This document shows positions 1 to 9,916 of a DNA stretch of 64,000 nucleotides, piece after piece. The notes beneath the pieces were generated by a model. The model had not been told where the DNA came from. It saw nothing but the letters and a program-made list of their open reading frames with translations, and searched no databases. This DNA is from Pyropia yezoensis. Taxonomy: Eukaryota > Rhodophyta > Bangiophyceae > Bangiales > Bangiaceae. The translations under genes and the position numbers were made by a program. The stretch is from the NCBI GenBank assembly GCA_009829735.1, contig CM020620.1:744001-808000 (forward strand). The letters are read 5' to 3'. The stretch's first letter is position 1; every line of letters starts with the position of its first letter.

Positions 1-69
1 CATGTCACACCCTACTTAGTAGGTAGAAGCCTCACCCCCCAACAGCCGAAGTCGGTGTCGGTTGGGTTG

Positions 70-2489
70 TTACAGTAGGCGGCGTCGCCTCATGTAAGGC
101 ATGAGGAGCTGGCGGGCTATATTCGCCGCCTGTTCCCAGGTTGGTGAGTCGTATCCGACCCACATTACCTTGACGTACCAGGCTCTTGGTATGTCCGGGT
201 CGGTGTGTCCGACCACGCTCTCAGCATGGCATGGAATCCCATCTGGCCCCACAGGGTCATCTGACCGGTGGGTAGTAAGAGCTTCATGTAGCAACGCAGC
301 CGGTACCGGCTGAGGCTGTTCCGGCTCCGGAGCAGGTGTCACATCATTGAGATTGATGCGTTGTATCTCCGTATCGGAGTGGAGGATGACAGAGTGATCA
401 TCTCTGTGTAGTATCTGGTACGGTCCCTTGACCGGTTGCGTAAGCTTGTTTCGTCGGAACTTCTGGTGTCTGATATAGACCCAGTCACCTGTCACCAGGG
501 TCGCGTTGCACACCCGTAGTCTGGTGTCGAAGTTGTTCTTGTATCGAAGTTGTGTTCGGTCAAGGGCACCCTTGAGCTTATGTATTATCCACGATAGCTT
601 GGCCGACCAAGCTAAGTGGATTCGCTCGGCCGGTTGGGCCCTTCGGTATGTCATACCAAGTGCATCTGCCTGGAGGCAGCGTCAGGTTACGGACGCCCAT
701 CGGCATGGCCCACTCCAGTGGAGCAAAGTCCGTGCTCCGGTGGGGCCTGGCATTGTATGCCAGGGTCAATACGGACAGAAGCCTGTTCCACGTGTTCGTG
801 TGTTCCGCCACGTAGCATTGGAGCATCTTGACGATGGTGCGGTTGAACCGCTCCACCTGCCCGTTGGTTTGCGGGTGGTAGTCCGATGCCCGACGTGGTT
901 CGATACTGAACATACCCATGACCTTAGTGCAGAATGCTGAAGTCAGGATTGCTCCGTTGTCGGAGAGGAGTTGCTTCATTACTCCGTAGGCACTGATACA
1001 GTGGTCAACCACTGCGTTCATGATCGTGTATGTCGTGTCATTCGGGATGGCTGCCGCTCATGACAGCTTGGTGAAGCGGTCCGACATGACCAGGATGTAC
1101 CTGTTCCCTTCTTCCTTTACCGGAAGTGGCCCGAGTGTGTCGATAGCGACTTGCTTGTTGGGCCCATCGGGTGGGAATAGTTTCATAGCGGATGCCCGCT
1201 TATGAAGACTCATACGATTGCGTGCACACGGGTGGTATCCCTGCACGTGGTCGACTTCGTCGACGGCCATTGCTGGCCAGTAGAAGAACCTTCGCATTGC
1301 TGCGAACATACGTGAACCCCCCGGGTGTCCGGCTGTAGGGTTCTCGTGCTCTCGTTCCATGACGGCTTGGCGTAAGGACTCGGGAACTACGACTTGATGT
1401 CGTCCATCGGCGGGTGCCCGCCGGTATATGAGTCCGTCCTCATTCTCGGAGAAGATGCCGGCCGTGCCGGCATGGAGGTTAGCGCGATGGCGTTTACAGT
1501 CATCGTCATTGGCCTGTGCCGCGCGGAAGTCCGCGTGAGTCAATGGGCACGCGCGGTGTGCCATGGTATGGTAAACCATCCCTTGGGTGGCGCTACCCAC
1601 CATGAAAACTGGTACCACCGGGATGTCCTCGTCCACCTGTCGGGTATCCCCGCTCGGTGTATCGAGTCGAGACAGCGCGTCTCCCAGATGATGGGTAGCG
1701 CCGGCCTTATACATGGTCCGGTAGTCGTGCTCGGCCATCTTTCGCCTACACTGGGCTAGCCGTCCATGGCTGTCGGATTCCTTGTCACCAAGGTTGAGGA
1801 GCCATCGTCACGGTTCGTGGTCGGACCTCACGATGAACCTGGAGCCTTCCAGGTATGGCCGGAGCAGTTGTCCTGCCCATATGACTCCGAGGCACTCGCG
1901 CTCCGTGGCACTATAGTTATGCACATCCGGGTTAAATGTCCGGGTGAAGTACCCTACCGGATGTAGGTCCGGGATAGCTTTATCGGTACCGAGCAGTGTT
2001 CTCTGTAGCAGGGTGCATCCCACTTGGGTATCGCAGGCATCGACATCGATGACGAAGGTCCCGCGTCTATGCGGCAACGCAAGCACGGGTGGGGCAAGCA
2101 GGGCTTGCTTGAGCAGCTCGAGTGCCTCTCCCTTGCTTGGCGAGGGACGTTGGAGTACCTTTGGCAAGGTGCTGTTCGTCAAAACCGTTAACAGTTTGGC
2201 TACACGAGCGAAGTCCTTGACGAACCGTCTGTATACGTTACACATCCCTAGAAAGCTCTTCAGCTGTGTCTGGGTGGTCGGGTATCGCGCATCCCGGAGT
2301 GCCCGGGTATTAGCCTCGAGTACTCCCAGTTTACCTGGTGTGGTCTGGTGACCCAGGTACTCGACGGTCTGTTGAAAGAAGAAACACTTCTTGAGACGCA
2401 GGCTTACCCCGGCGTTCCGCAAGAGGGTGATTACCTCGTCGACATGCTGCACATGGTCATCCATGTTACGCGACAAGACGATGACATCG
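70..2489 (-). pseudogene. pol: Element A pol, C-terminal half (RT thumb, RNase H, integrase, chromodomain-like), frameshifted
   Basis: Reading leftwards, the fragments encode the end of RT after the YLDD box (to about 2300), RNase H with the YSATEREC motif and a stop after RSDHEP near 1808, then an integrase zinc-binding HHCC region with EHENPTAGHPGG (about 1300-1350). The integrase core follows with LLSDNGA and NGQVERFNRT (about 840-970), and the C-terminal tail has YVKVMWVGYDSPTWEQ (about 110-180). Relative to the intact pol of B, the frame changes at about 1808, 1050 and 620, so no functional protein can be made. Integrase D1 to D2 spacing is disturbed by a frameshift. Family assignment is secure because B carries the same protein intact. 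Confidence 0.9.
2485..2489. repeat. Left target-site duplication of element B (CATCG)
   Basis: The five bases CATCG lie immediately before the 5' LTR. They are repeated at 13313-13317, immediately after the 3' LTR. Five base pairs is the usual size for Ty3/gypsy integrases. Confidence 0.9.
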
Positions 2490-2852
2490 TGTAGCAATAT
2501 GGTTGTCCGTATTGTGACCCTAATATTAGGGGGGCTACTTCTAATCCTTAACTTCCAATTTGAGAGTCCGAGCTGGTCACGGTATCTATAAGTTACGTAT
2601 GACCAGAGGGACTTGCATCTTGGGGTGGAGGGTAGTTAGTAGTGTCTCCGAGGGTTTATAACGAGGGGGCCGGTGGCGAATCCACCGCCGGCCAAGGTAG
2701 AACAACAAACCCCTCCCATTTGGGCTCCCATCTTGGTCCCGTGGCTTGCGCTCCAAGGACAGCAACCTTGGCCTCCCGGTGACGTTGGTGCCGATCCCCC
2801 TTGGTGAGTGTTCCCTGAGAGTGGACGTGCGACGGATTCCTATTGTGCTACA
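2490..2852 (+). repeat. Element B 5' LTR (363 bp)
   Basis: It begins TGTAGCA and ends TGCTACA, giving 7-bp inverted ends with the usual TG..CA. It reads as identical to 12950-13312. A TTATAA box in the stretch around 2654-2661 is nearly symmetric, so it could serve either strand. Confidence 0.95.
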
Positions 2853-2853
2853 T

Positions 2854-2871
2854 TGGTGGAGCAGCAGGGGA
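2854..2871 (+). promoter_or_regulatory. Primer binding site of element B
   Basis: One base after the LTR the sequence is TGGTGGAGCAGCAGGGGA. The leading TGG pairs with the CCA end of a tRNA. The same 18 bases occur next to the 5' LTRs of elements D and E, and with two substitutions in A. I could not identify the tRNA; its 3' strand would read CUGCUCC-A-CCA. Confidence 0.85.
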
Positions 2872-3077
2872 CGGGTTTCCGTCACCCTTGTGGTGACGCC
2901 GTCTTCGGCCCTGGCACACGGATAGGGATCCGGTCCTTTTCTTGTACTCGTGGTGTTGCGACCTGATCGATTGTGTTGAGCTTTTACCTGTGACTGTGAC
3001 CTACTGTTACTCTCCCCAATCTACCCCCTCGCTCTCTTATTCGTGGTGGTCGTTGCGTCGGTTGACTGATTGTGACT

Positions 3078-5261
3078 ATGTCTACCCAAGAGACGGGGAA
3101 CGTTCAAGATGACGGATCGGCGTCGACGCCGACTCCGGAGGTGACTACGGGAACCGGGATCGGGAACCCGATCGATAACATTGAGACGCCAATGCTTTCC
3201 GGTGCCGGATCGACGTTTGGCACGGCTCGGACGGCAGGAGGCGGGGGCCCGCCTCAACTGTCGTCGACCGACCTCACTCCGCCGCCTCCTTCACCAGGGG
3301 ATTCCCTGATGGCATCATTGGCCCGCATCGAGGCCCGGTTTTCCGGGCTCGACGCCCGTCAAGATCGGACGGAGGACGCAATGGCAGTGTTGATGTCAAC
3401 ACGGCACACGACGGGACCCCGTCGTGTTCCTCCCACACCGGTACGGTTCGAACCGGCCGGACTACTTTCGGAGTCCACCAGGGTCAATCCCGGGGTTGCT
3501 ACTCCTGGACAACCCCCGGACACAAGGGGGTATGGGTCCGACTCGTCGGCAGAGTTGGAACGGAGTCACACGGAGCGATACGCTCGGAGCACCCGAAGCG
3601 GACTCCGCGGACACGACCCGGCAGATACGTACGCCGGGGGAGAGTCGATTATTGGGGGAGGGGGTACCCTCTCGCAGTACCCCCACGACGAAGGAGGCCC
3701 GGCAACTCGGGTTCCCGAGGTGCCGACGCCTGAAGTACCATCTTCAGTGGTGGAAGCTATGACCGCGCAGGTAACTGCGAGCCTACTGAAGCGGATGGAG
3801 TCCGATGAGTTCGCTCATCAACTGGCTAAGCGACTGGATATCCAGGACGCTGACACGGAGATCGTCAACGAGGTCTTCCGGTCGGTTCTTACTCCGGAAC
3901 GTTATCGTTTGGAGGACCGCTCTACCACCGTATCGGAATCGATGCGTAATACGTCGCATCGGGCGATCCGCTCTATGCAGACCCTTATGAAGGGAGTCCC
4001 TATGTTCGGGGGGCCGAACGGACGCCCGTTGGCAGTCATCGGCTTCTTGACTAGCTTCAAGGCAGCCGCAGACAAGGCGCTCGTTAACGAGGGGCTGGCC
4101 CTGGAGATCCTCCCGTTCTTTGTTGATGAACGGGTGCGAGGCATTCTTCGCCAGGCATCCCCGATGCCGGGAATGAGGGTCGCGGCCACCCCCATGGATT
4201 ACCGTGGGATATTGAAGGAGCTGCTGAGCAGCTACCTCAGTGAGGACAAGTGCGAGGACCACTATCGGGCCCTTCGCACTGCCACCGCCCAGTCCTGGGA
4301 GGATGAGGAGATGTTTGGACGCCGGATCCAAGAGCTCGACTACGAGCTGGGGAAGCTCCTCGGAGAAGGGGAGCTACGGGCCATCCTGTTCGCAGGAGTA
4401 CCCAACTACGTGCGGATATCCGCACGGGGCGCCAACACGGCACGGACGAACTTCAGTCGACTGATGCATATGTGCAAGTCCCTAGGGGACGCCTACCGGG
4501 TTCTACACCCGGAGTGTGCCTTGGCCCCGAAGCCCAAGGGTGAGGGAGGCAAGCCCAGTCTTACCCCGGTACCGAGGCAAGAGAAGGTGGAACGTAAGGC
4601 CGCACCAGTACTGGTGGCGACCGAACATACCCCTATTGGTGAGGGTGACCCTCAAGTCGACCAACAGGGCCACCTGTTGCTACCGGCGACGCCGGTGATT
4701 GATGAACATGGTACGGTAGCGTACATCGCCCCGGCTGGAACCCAGTTCCAGGTCAACGAAGGAACGGGACGGCGCGTCCCGTATGTGCGGACTACGGGGT
4801 ACTCCCCGGTGACGGGTAACCCTCACCAACCCTTGCCAACATGGGCGGTGCGCACGGAGGCACCCCCGCAGATTGCGGGCCGACCCAACCGGTTGGGGGA
4901 GTCCATGTTCCGGTTGACCCAAGGACCCAAGGCCTACCAGGGAGCAGGCACTCGGGCGCCCGAGGGAGGCAACCGTAGCTACGGGGCTACCCCGATGCGA
5001 CCTCAAGGGGGTACCGGCACGTCCGGATGTATGTTGTGTGGGGATCCCCAGCACTGGGTGTCTTCCTGCCCACTCATCCCCGAGGAGTCTCGGCGGGCAG
5101 CGGCGCAACGCAAGGCATCCACCGGGGGGTATCCCCCCCGAGCACCCGGACCCGCACCGGGTAGGCAGCCAGCTCCAGGTGGAGTACTGGCCGTCGAGGG
5201 GGCACCTCCTCAGCCGGATGTCCCGGCGGACAGCACCCTACCAAGGGCGGGAAACGAGTAA
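3078..5261 (+). CDS. gag: Gag polyprotein of element B
   Basis: This encodes a 727-residue Gag, the structural protein of the virus-like particle. The ATG at 3078 is chosen; the frame is open slightly further upstream but with no earlier ATG. The N-terminal third is low-complexity and rich in Ser, Thr, Pro and Gly. A Ty3-type capsid region lies at about residues 310-480 (FLTSFKAAADKAL, EDHYRALRTATAQSWEDEE, FSRLMHMCKSLGDAYR). A CCHC zinc knuckle is at about residues 650-664 (CMLCGDPQHWVSSC; C-x2-C-x4-H-x4-C). The protein ends in AGNE-stop, and the codons GGA AAC form a -1 slippery site just before the stop. The gag of A is about 90% alike but broken, which supports selection on this copy's ancestors. 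Confidence 0.93.
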   Translation: MSTQETGNVQDDGSASTPTPEVTTGTGIGNPIDNIETPMLSGAGSTFGTARTAGGGGPPQLSSTDLTPPPPSPGDSLMASLARIEARFSGLDARQDRTEDAMAVLMSTRHTTGPRRVPPTPVRFEPAGLLSESTRVNPGVATPGQPPDTRGYGSDSSAELERSHTERYARSTRSGLRGHDPADTYAGGESIIGGGGTLSQYPHDEGGPATRVPEVPTPEVPSSVVEAMTAQVTASLLKRMESDEFAHQLAKRLDIQDADTEIVNEVFRSVLTPERYRLEDRSTTVSESMRNTSHRAIRSMQTLMKGVPMFGGPNGRPLAVIGFLTSFKAAADKALVNEGLALEILPFFVDERVRGILRQASPMPGMRVAATPMDYRGILKELLSSYLSEDKCEDHYRALRTATAQSWEDEEMFGRRIQELDYELGKLLGEGELRAILFAGVPNYVRISARGANTARTNFSRLMHMCKSLGDAYRVLHPECALAPKPKGEGGKPSLTPVPRQEKVERKAAPVLVATEHTPIGEGDPQVDQQGHLLLPATPVIDEHGTVAYIAPAGTQFQVNEGTGRRVPYVRTTGYSPVTGNPHQPLPTWAVRTEAPPQIAGRPNRLGESMFRLTQGPKAYQGAGTRAPEGGNRSYGATPMRPQGGTGTSGCMLCGDPQHWVSSCPLIPEESRRAAAQRKASTGGYPPRAPGPAPGRQPAPGGVLAVEGAPPQPDVPADSTLPRAGNE
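5249..5255 (+). promoter_or_regulatory. Putative -1 ribosomal frameshift heptamer GGGAAAC (gag/pol, element B)
   Basis: In the gag frame the codons are GCG GGA AAC GAG TAA, so the heptamer fits X XXY YYZ exactly. After a -1 slip the next codons are CGA GTA AGA GGA AGG ATG, and the frame stays open to the pol stop at 9436. The same heptamer at the same distance from the gag stop occurs in A, D and E. A stimulatory downstream hairpin was not worked out. Confidence 0.75.
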
Positions 5262-5269
5262 GAGGAAGG

Positions 5270-8200
5270 ATGACCGGGGGGCGCTGGGGTCACCCAAGCA
5301 AGCCACCCCGGAGTACCGCGGGGAAAGCCCCACGGAGAGCGCGGTTGAGCCGACGCCGCATCAACCCCCGGGTACACCTTCCGGCCCCGACGACACGGCG
5401 TCAGGGGATTGATGACCAACCTCCGAGGTTGGGAGGAGAGGACGGGAAGCCCCTTCACGTTGAACCAGACAAGGGCCCTTTTCAGGATGCCCGAGCTACA
5501 CCGGATATCGGTGTAGGACATGTGTTGTTTACCTTGGAGAACTTCAAGGTATCAGCCACACTGGGGGTTGACCCCCAGTCGACACGATCGTACTACCCTG
5601 TACTGGACACAGGGGCTGGACCCAACCTTATCCGGAAGGATACCCTCCCGGACAAGTGGCTTCCACGAGTCAGAGTGACTCGGGGACCCACCATCAAGGA
5701 CGCGAATGGTCGACTCATTCGTACGACCGCAGCGATGTCGCTGCAGGTTACCATCGGGGATCTCACCACGGAAGTTGACTTCCTGGTATGTGAAACGCTA
5801 TCGGTGCCCTGCATACTGGGGTGCACCTTCATCAACGTTCACATTGATGCAATCCGGCCAGGCCGGAGGACCGTCGAGCTTCAAGAAGCCGACGGGACGA
5901 AGCGAGGACACACGGCTATCGTCAGGGACCTGACGCTACAAGGAAGCCACGTTAACGTGGCTGAGGTGTACGCAAGCGTCGAGCCGAAGACACTTCGGTT
6001 GGCCAAGCGAACTCGCTTTGAGCCGTTGTCAGAGACAGTCCTCCCGGTTAACTGCGACCTCGCAGGCATCTGCAGAGTCCAGTCCAACCTACGGACGTAC
6101 AAGCGCCATGGGTTGACCATGGCCAACGGTCTCATAGACCTCCCAGCAGGAGGGTCGTCCCTCCTAGTGATGGCGAACTACCGCCGTAAGGCAGTCACCC
6201 TCCCGAAGGGAACTATCCTCGGGATTGCCGAACTCTACGAAGGAGATATCCTTACCCCTGATAAGGAAGGTCAAGTGGAACCACTTGAAGTACTGGCGGT
6301 CGCCGAGACCACCGAGCGACAGCAACCCGATGACGGGAAGCCTAACCCATCGGCGGCTCCGGCGGACCTGCCGCCAAAGGACCAAGAGGCCTTGAAGGCA
6401 CTGGCCGAGGCTGACCTCGACCACCTTCCCCCTTCGGTAGCCGAAGGGGTACGACGGATGCTAAGAAAGCATGACGTTATGTGGACAGGCGGGGCCTTGG
6501 GGACCATTGGGGCAACCCAACATCGTATAGACCTGGTACCAGGCGCACGACCCGCCCGCTCACAACCGCACCGAGCGGGACCTATGCAACGAGAGATCGT
6601 TGATGGAGAAGTGAAGAGGATGAGTGAAGCTAAGGTGATCCGACCTTCGATGTCGGAATGGGGTGCCCCAGTCGTTATTGTGCCGAAGAAGGATCAAACC
6701 CCTCGGTTTTGCATCGATTATCGACGCCTCAACTTGGTTACCAAGAAGGACTCATACCCTTTACCAAGGATGGATGAATGCATCGACTCCCTGGGGGAGG
6801 CTACGGTGTTTACCACCATCGACTGCAATGCCGGATACTGGCAGATCCCGGTGGCGGACGAGGATATCCCCAAGACGGCATTCGTCTGTCACAGTGGAGT
6901 GTACGAGTTCCTAAGGATGCCCTTCGGATTGTCCAACGCCCCCGCTACATTCCAGCGGGCTATCGACATCATACTGTCTGGGGTGAAGTGGCGTAACTGC
7001 CTAGTGTACCTCGATGACGTCATCGTCTTCTCGCGTAACATGGATGACCATGTACAACATGTTGACGAGGTACTCACCCTCTTGAGGAACGCCGGGGTAA
7101 CCCTGCGTCTGAAGAAGTGCGCCTTCTTCCAACAGACGGTCGAATATCTGGGCCACCAGATAACCCCTGGTAAACTAGGGGTACTCGAAGCCAATACCCG
7201 GGCACTCCGGGATGCCCGGTTCCCTAACACCCAGACGCAGCTCAAGAGCTTCCTGGGAATGTGCAATGTATACCGACGGTTCGTCAAGGACTTCGCTCGG
7301 ATAGCTAAACCGTTAACGGTTCTTACGAGCAGTACCTTACCCAAGGTACTCCAACCCCCTTCGCCTAGCGAAGAGGAGGCATTCGAGTCGCTGAAGCGAG
7401 CCCTACTAGCCCCACCCGTCCTTGCGTTACCGCATAGACGGGGTACCTTCGTCATCGATGTCGATGCGTGTGATACACAAGTGGGATGCACCCTGTTACA
7501 GGGAGAGACGTTGATCGGTACCGATAACGTTATCCCGGACCTACGTCCGGTAGGGTACTTCAGCCGGACACTCAACCCGGCTGAGCGGAACTATAGTGCC
7601 ACCGAGCGTGAATGCCTCGGAGTTATATGGGCAGTGCAACTGCTCCGTCCATACCTGGAGGGCTCCAGGTTCATCGTGAGGTCCGACCACGAACCCCTAC
7701 GATGGCTCCTCAACCTTGGTGACAAGGATTCCGATAGCCATGGGAGGCTAGCCCGATGGAGGCTGAAGATGGCCGAGCACGACTACCGCACGGTGTATAA
7801 GGCTGGGTCAACCCACCACCTCGGAGACGCGTTGTCTCGACTCGACACCCCGAGCGGGGATACCCGCCCGGTGGACGAGGACATCCCGGTAGTACCGGTG
7901 TGCATGGTAGGTAATGCTACCCAGGGTATGGTTGACCATACCATGGCACACCTTGCGTGCCCATTGACCCTCGCGGACTTCCGCGAGGCACAGGCCAACG
8001 ACGATGACTGTAGACGTCATCGTGCTAACCTCCTGGCCGGTACGGCCGGCATCTTCTCCGAGAACGAAGACGGACTCATATACCGGCGGGCACCCGCCGA
8101 TGGACGACATCAAGTCGTGGTTCCCGTGTCCTTACGGCAAGCCGTCATGGAACGAGAACATGAGAACCCTACAGCCGGACACCCGGGGGGTTCACGTATG

Positions 8201-9436
8201 TTCGCAGCAATGCGAAGGTTCTTCTACTGGCCAGCAATGGCCGTCGACGTGGTCGACCACGTAAGGGGATGCCACCCCTGTGCGCGTAACCGCATGAGTC
8301 TACATAGGCAGGCGTCTGCCATGAAGCTATTCCCACCCGATGGGCCCAACGAGCAAGTCGCTATCGACATACTCGGGCCACTTCCGGTAACGGAAGAAGG
8401 GAACAGGTACATCCTGGTCATGTCTGACCGATTCACCAAGCTGTCACGAGCGGCAGCCATCCCGAATGAAACGGCATACACGATTATGAACGCAGTGGTT
8501 GACCACTGGATCAGTGCATACGGAGTCATGAAGCAACTCCTCTCCGATAACGGAGCAAACCTTACGTCGGCATTCTGCACTAAGGTCCTGGGCATGTTCG
8601 GTATCGAACCACGTCGGGCATCCGACTACCACCCGCAGTCCAACGGGCAGGTGGAGCGGTTCAACCGCACCATCGTAAAGATGCTACAGTGCTACGTGGC
8701 CGAGCACACGAACACGTGGGACAGGCTTCTGTCCGTACTCACCCTGGCATACAATGCCAGGCCACATCGGAGCACAAACATTGCTCCGCTGGAGTGGGTC
8801 ATGCCACTAGGCGTCGGTAACCTGACGCTGCCACCCGGCAGGTGCACTCGGTATGATACACCGAAGGGCCGACCCGCCGAACGCATCCACCTAGCTTGGT
8901 TGGCCAAGCTATCGTGGATGATTCCTAAGCTCAAGGGTGCCCTTGACAGAACACAACTTCGGTATAAGAAGAACTTCGACGCCCGACTACGGGTGCGCAA
9001 CGCAACCCTGGTAACAGGTGACTGGGTCTATATCAGACACCAGAAGTTCCGAGGGAACAAGCTTATGCAACCGGTCAAGGGACCGTACCAGATCCTCCAC
9101 AGAGATGACCACTCTGTTATCTTACACTCCGATACGGAGATCCAACGCATCAGTATGAATGATGTCACACCTGCTCCGAAGCCGGAACAGCCTCAGTTGG
9201 TACGGGCTGGGTTGCTACATGAAGCTCTTACAACCCACCGGTCGGATGACCCGGTGGGACCGGATGGGATTCCATACCAAGTAGAGAGCGTGGTCGGACA
9301 CACCGACCCGGACATACCAGGACCCTGGTACGTCAAGGTTATGTGGGTCGGATACGACTCACCCACCTGGGAACAGGCGGCGAATATACCCCGCCAACTC
9401 CTCATGCCGTACATGAGGCAACGACGCCTACTGTAA
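5270..9436 (+). CDS. pol: Pol polyprotein of element B (protease, RT, RNase H, integrase, chromodomain-like)
   Basis: The 1388-residue frame from the ATG at 5270 is open back to the slippery site at 5255. Aspartic protease: VLDTGAGPN near residue 111. Reverse transcriptase: RFCIDYRRLN, FGLSNAPATFQ and catalytic YLDD near residue 580. RNase H: FVIDVDACDTQVG and YSATERECLGV. Integrase: HHCC zinc region at about 963-1004 (EHENPTAGHP, CHPCARNR), with D near 1033, D near 1093 (LLSDNGAN) and E near 1128 (NGQVERFNRT). The C-terminus (about 1337-1380) has WYVKVMWVGYDSPTWEQ, a chromodomain-like signature, placing the element among chromoviruses. It overlaps no other gene and faces the antisense ORF tail to tail. 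All catalytic residues I could check are present, so this copy could be active. Confidence 0.95.
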   Translation: MTGGRWGHPSKPPRSTAGKAPRRARLSRRRINPRVHLPAPTTRRQGIDDQPPRLGGEDGKPLHVEPDKGPFQDARATPDIGVGHVLFTLENFKVSATLGVDPQSTRSYYPVLDTGAGPNLIRKDTLPDKWLPRVRVTRGPTIKDANGRLIRTTAAMSLQVTIGDLTTEVDFLVCETLSVPCILGCTFINVHIDAIRPGRRTVELQEADGTKRGHTAIVRDLTLQGSHVNVAEVYASVEPKTLRLAKRTRFEPLSETVLPVNCDLAGICRVQSNLRTYKRHGLTMANGLIDLPAGGSSLLVMANYRRKAVTLPKGTILGIAELYEGDILTPDKEGQVEPLEVLAVAETTERQQPDDGKPNPSAAPADLPPKDQEALKALAEADLDHLPPSVAEGVRRMLRKHDVMWTGGALGTIGATQHRIDLVPGARPARSQPHRAGPMQREIVDGEVKRMSEAKVIRPSMSEWGAPVVIVPKKDQTPRFCIDYRRLNLVTKKDSYPLPRMDECIDSLGEATVFTTIDCNAGYWQIPVADEDIPKTAFVCHSGVYEFLRMPFGLSNAPATFQRAIDIILSGVKWRNCLVYLDDVIVFSRNMDDHVQHVDEVLTLLRNAGVTLRLKKCAFFQQTVEYLGHQITPGKLGVLEANTRALRDARFPNTQTQLKSFLGMCNVYRRFVKDFARIAKPLTVLTSSTLPKVLQPPSPSEEEAFESLKRALLAPPVLALPHRRGTFVIDVDACDTQVGCTLLQGETLIGTDNVIPDLRPVGYFSRTLNPAERNYSATERECLGVIWAVQLLRPYLEGSRFIVRSDHEPLRWLLNLGDKDSDSHGRLARWRLKMAEHDYRTVYKAGSTHHLGDALSRLDTPSGDTRPVDEDIPVVPVCMVGNATQGMVDHTMAHLACPLTLADFREAQANDDDCRRHRANLLAGTAGIFSENEDGLIYRRAPADGRHQVVVPVSLRQAVMEREHENPTAGHPGGSRMFAAMRRFFYWPAMAVDVVDHVRGCHPCARNRMSLHRQASAMKLFPPDGPNEQVAIDILGPLPVTEEGNRYILVMSDRFTKLSRAAAIPNETAYTIMNAVVDHWISAYGVMKQLLSDNGANLTSAFCTKVLGMFGIEPRRASDYHPQSNGQVERFNRTIVKMLQCYVAEHTNTWDRLLSVLTLAYNARPHRSTNIAPLEWVMPLGVGNLTLPPGRCTRYDTPKGRPAERIHLAWLAKLSWMIPKLKGALDRTQLRYKKNFDARLRVRNATLVTGDWVYIRHQKFRGNKLMQPVKGPYQILHRDDHSVILHSDTEIQRISMNDVTPAPKPEQPQLVRAGLLHEALTTHRSDDPVGPDGIPYQVESVVGHTDPDIPGPWYVKVMWVGYDSPTWEQAANIPRQLLMPYMRQRRLL

Positions 9437-9514
9437 CAACCCAACCGACACCGACTTCGGCTGTTGGGGGGTGAGGCTTATACCTACTAAGTAGGGTGTG
9501 ACATGGTTACGGCA

Positions 9515-9610
9515 GACTTAGGTTTCTAAGTCAAATCAGACTTAGGTTTCTAAGTCGAACCAAGCTTAGGTAACTAAGTAGAGCTAAGCTTAGGTAACTA
9601 AGTAAAAACC
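9515..9610. repeat. Four tandem 24-bp units, each containing a short hairpin
   Basis: Units start at 9515, 9539, 9563 and 9587. Units 1 and 2 contain GACTTAG-GTTT-CTAAGTC (7-bp stem, 4-base loop); units 3 and 4 contain CTTAG-GTAA-CTAAG (5-bp stem). The spacers are 6 bases, giving an exact 24-base period. The array lies between the ends of pol and of the antisense ORF, which converge here, so a role in ending transcription from both sides is possible. The following AT-rich stretch up to 9660 holds a further small palindrome, AAGTTAACTT. I see nothing else between 9611 and 9916. Confidence 0.85.
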
Positions 9611-9916
9611 TGAACCTTAATAAGTTAACTTAAAGGTAAAGGCTAACTCCGATAATATCGAAGTAACTAGGGAGCTTACACGGGAGGATGACCTCCCCAA
9701 GCCAAGACACAAAGTGAGGGAGGATAACCTCCCCAAGCATGAACCAACCGGAAGAAGTTGGGCGGGAGGCAAGGCACCACTGAGCCAGAAGGGGTACTCC
9801 CCAGGGCAGCAAACAGAGGCAAGCAATGCCCCCAGCGGGGGATGAGTTTATACTCACTACTACCCGGCTACCATAAGGGTTGCCGGGGCCCTCTCCCGCA
9901 CAAACAATAGCACTCC

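Larger units (their letters stand above)
1..2489 (-). mobile_element. Element A, 3' half: decayed Ty3/gypsy chromovirus, interrupted by element B
   Basis: This is the downstream half of a minus-strand element whose upstream half lies at 13313-23936. The two halves meet at the RT active-site codons: the right half ends in YLDD and the left half resumes at DDVIV. The split is caused by element B, which duplicated CATCG at 2485-2489 and 13313-13317. Positions 1-68 are the reverse complement of the sequence just after the pol stop of B (9436-9503), so A and B belong to one family. The 3' LTR of A lies left of the window. The reading frame is broken several times. Confidence 0.9.

Noticed and set aside
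9515..9610. A CRISPR-like array.
   Set aside because: There are only four units with a 24-base period, the spacers are 6 bases, the host is eukaryotic and no cas genes are present. It is a tandem hairpin repeat.
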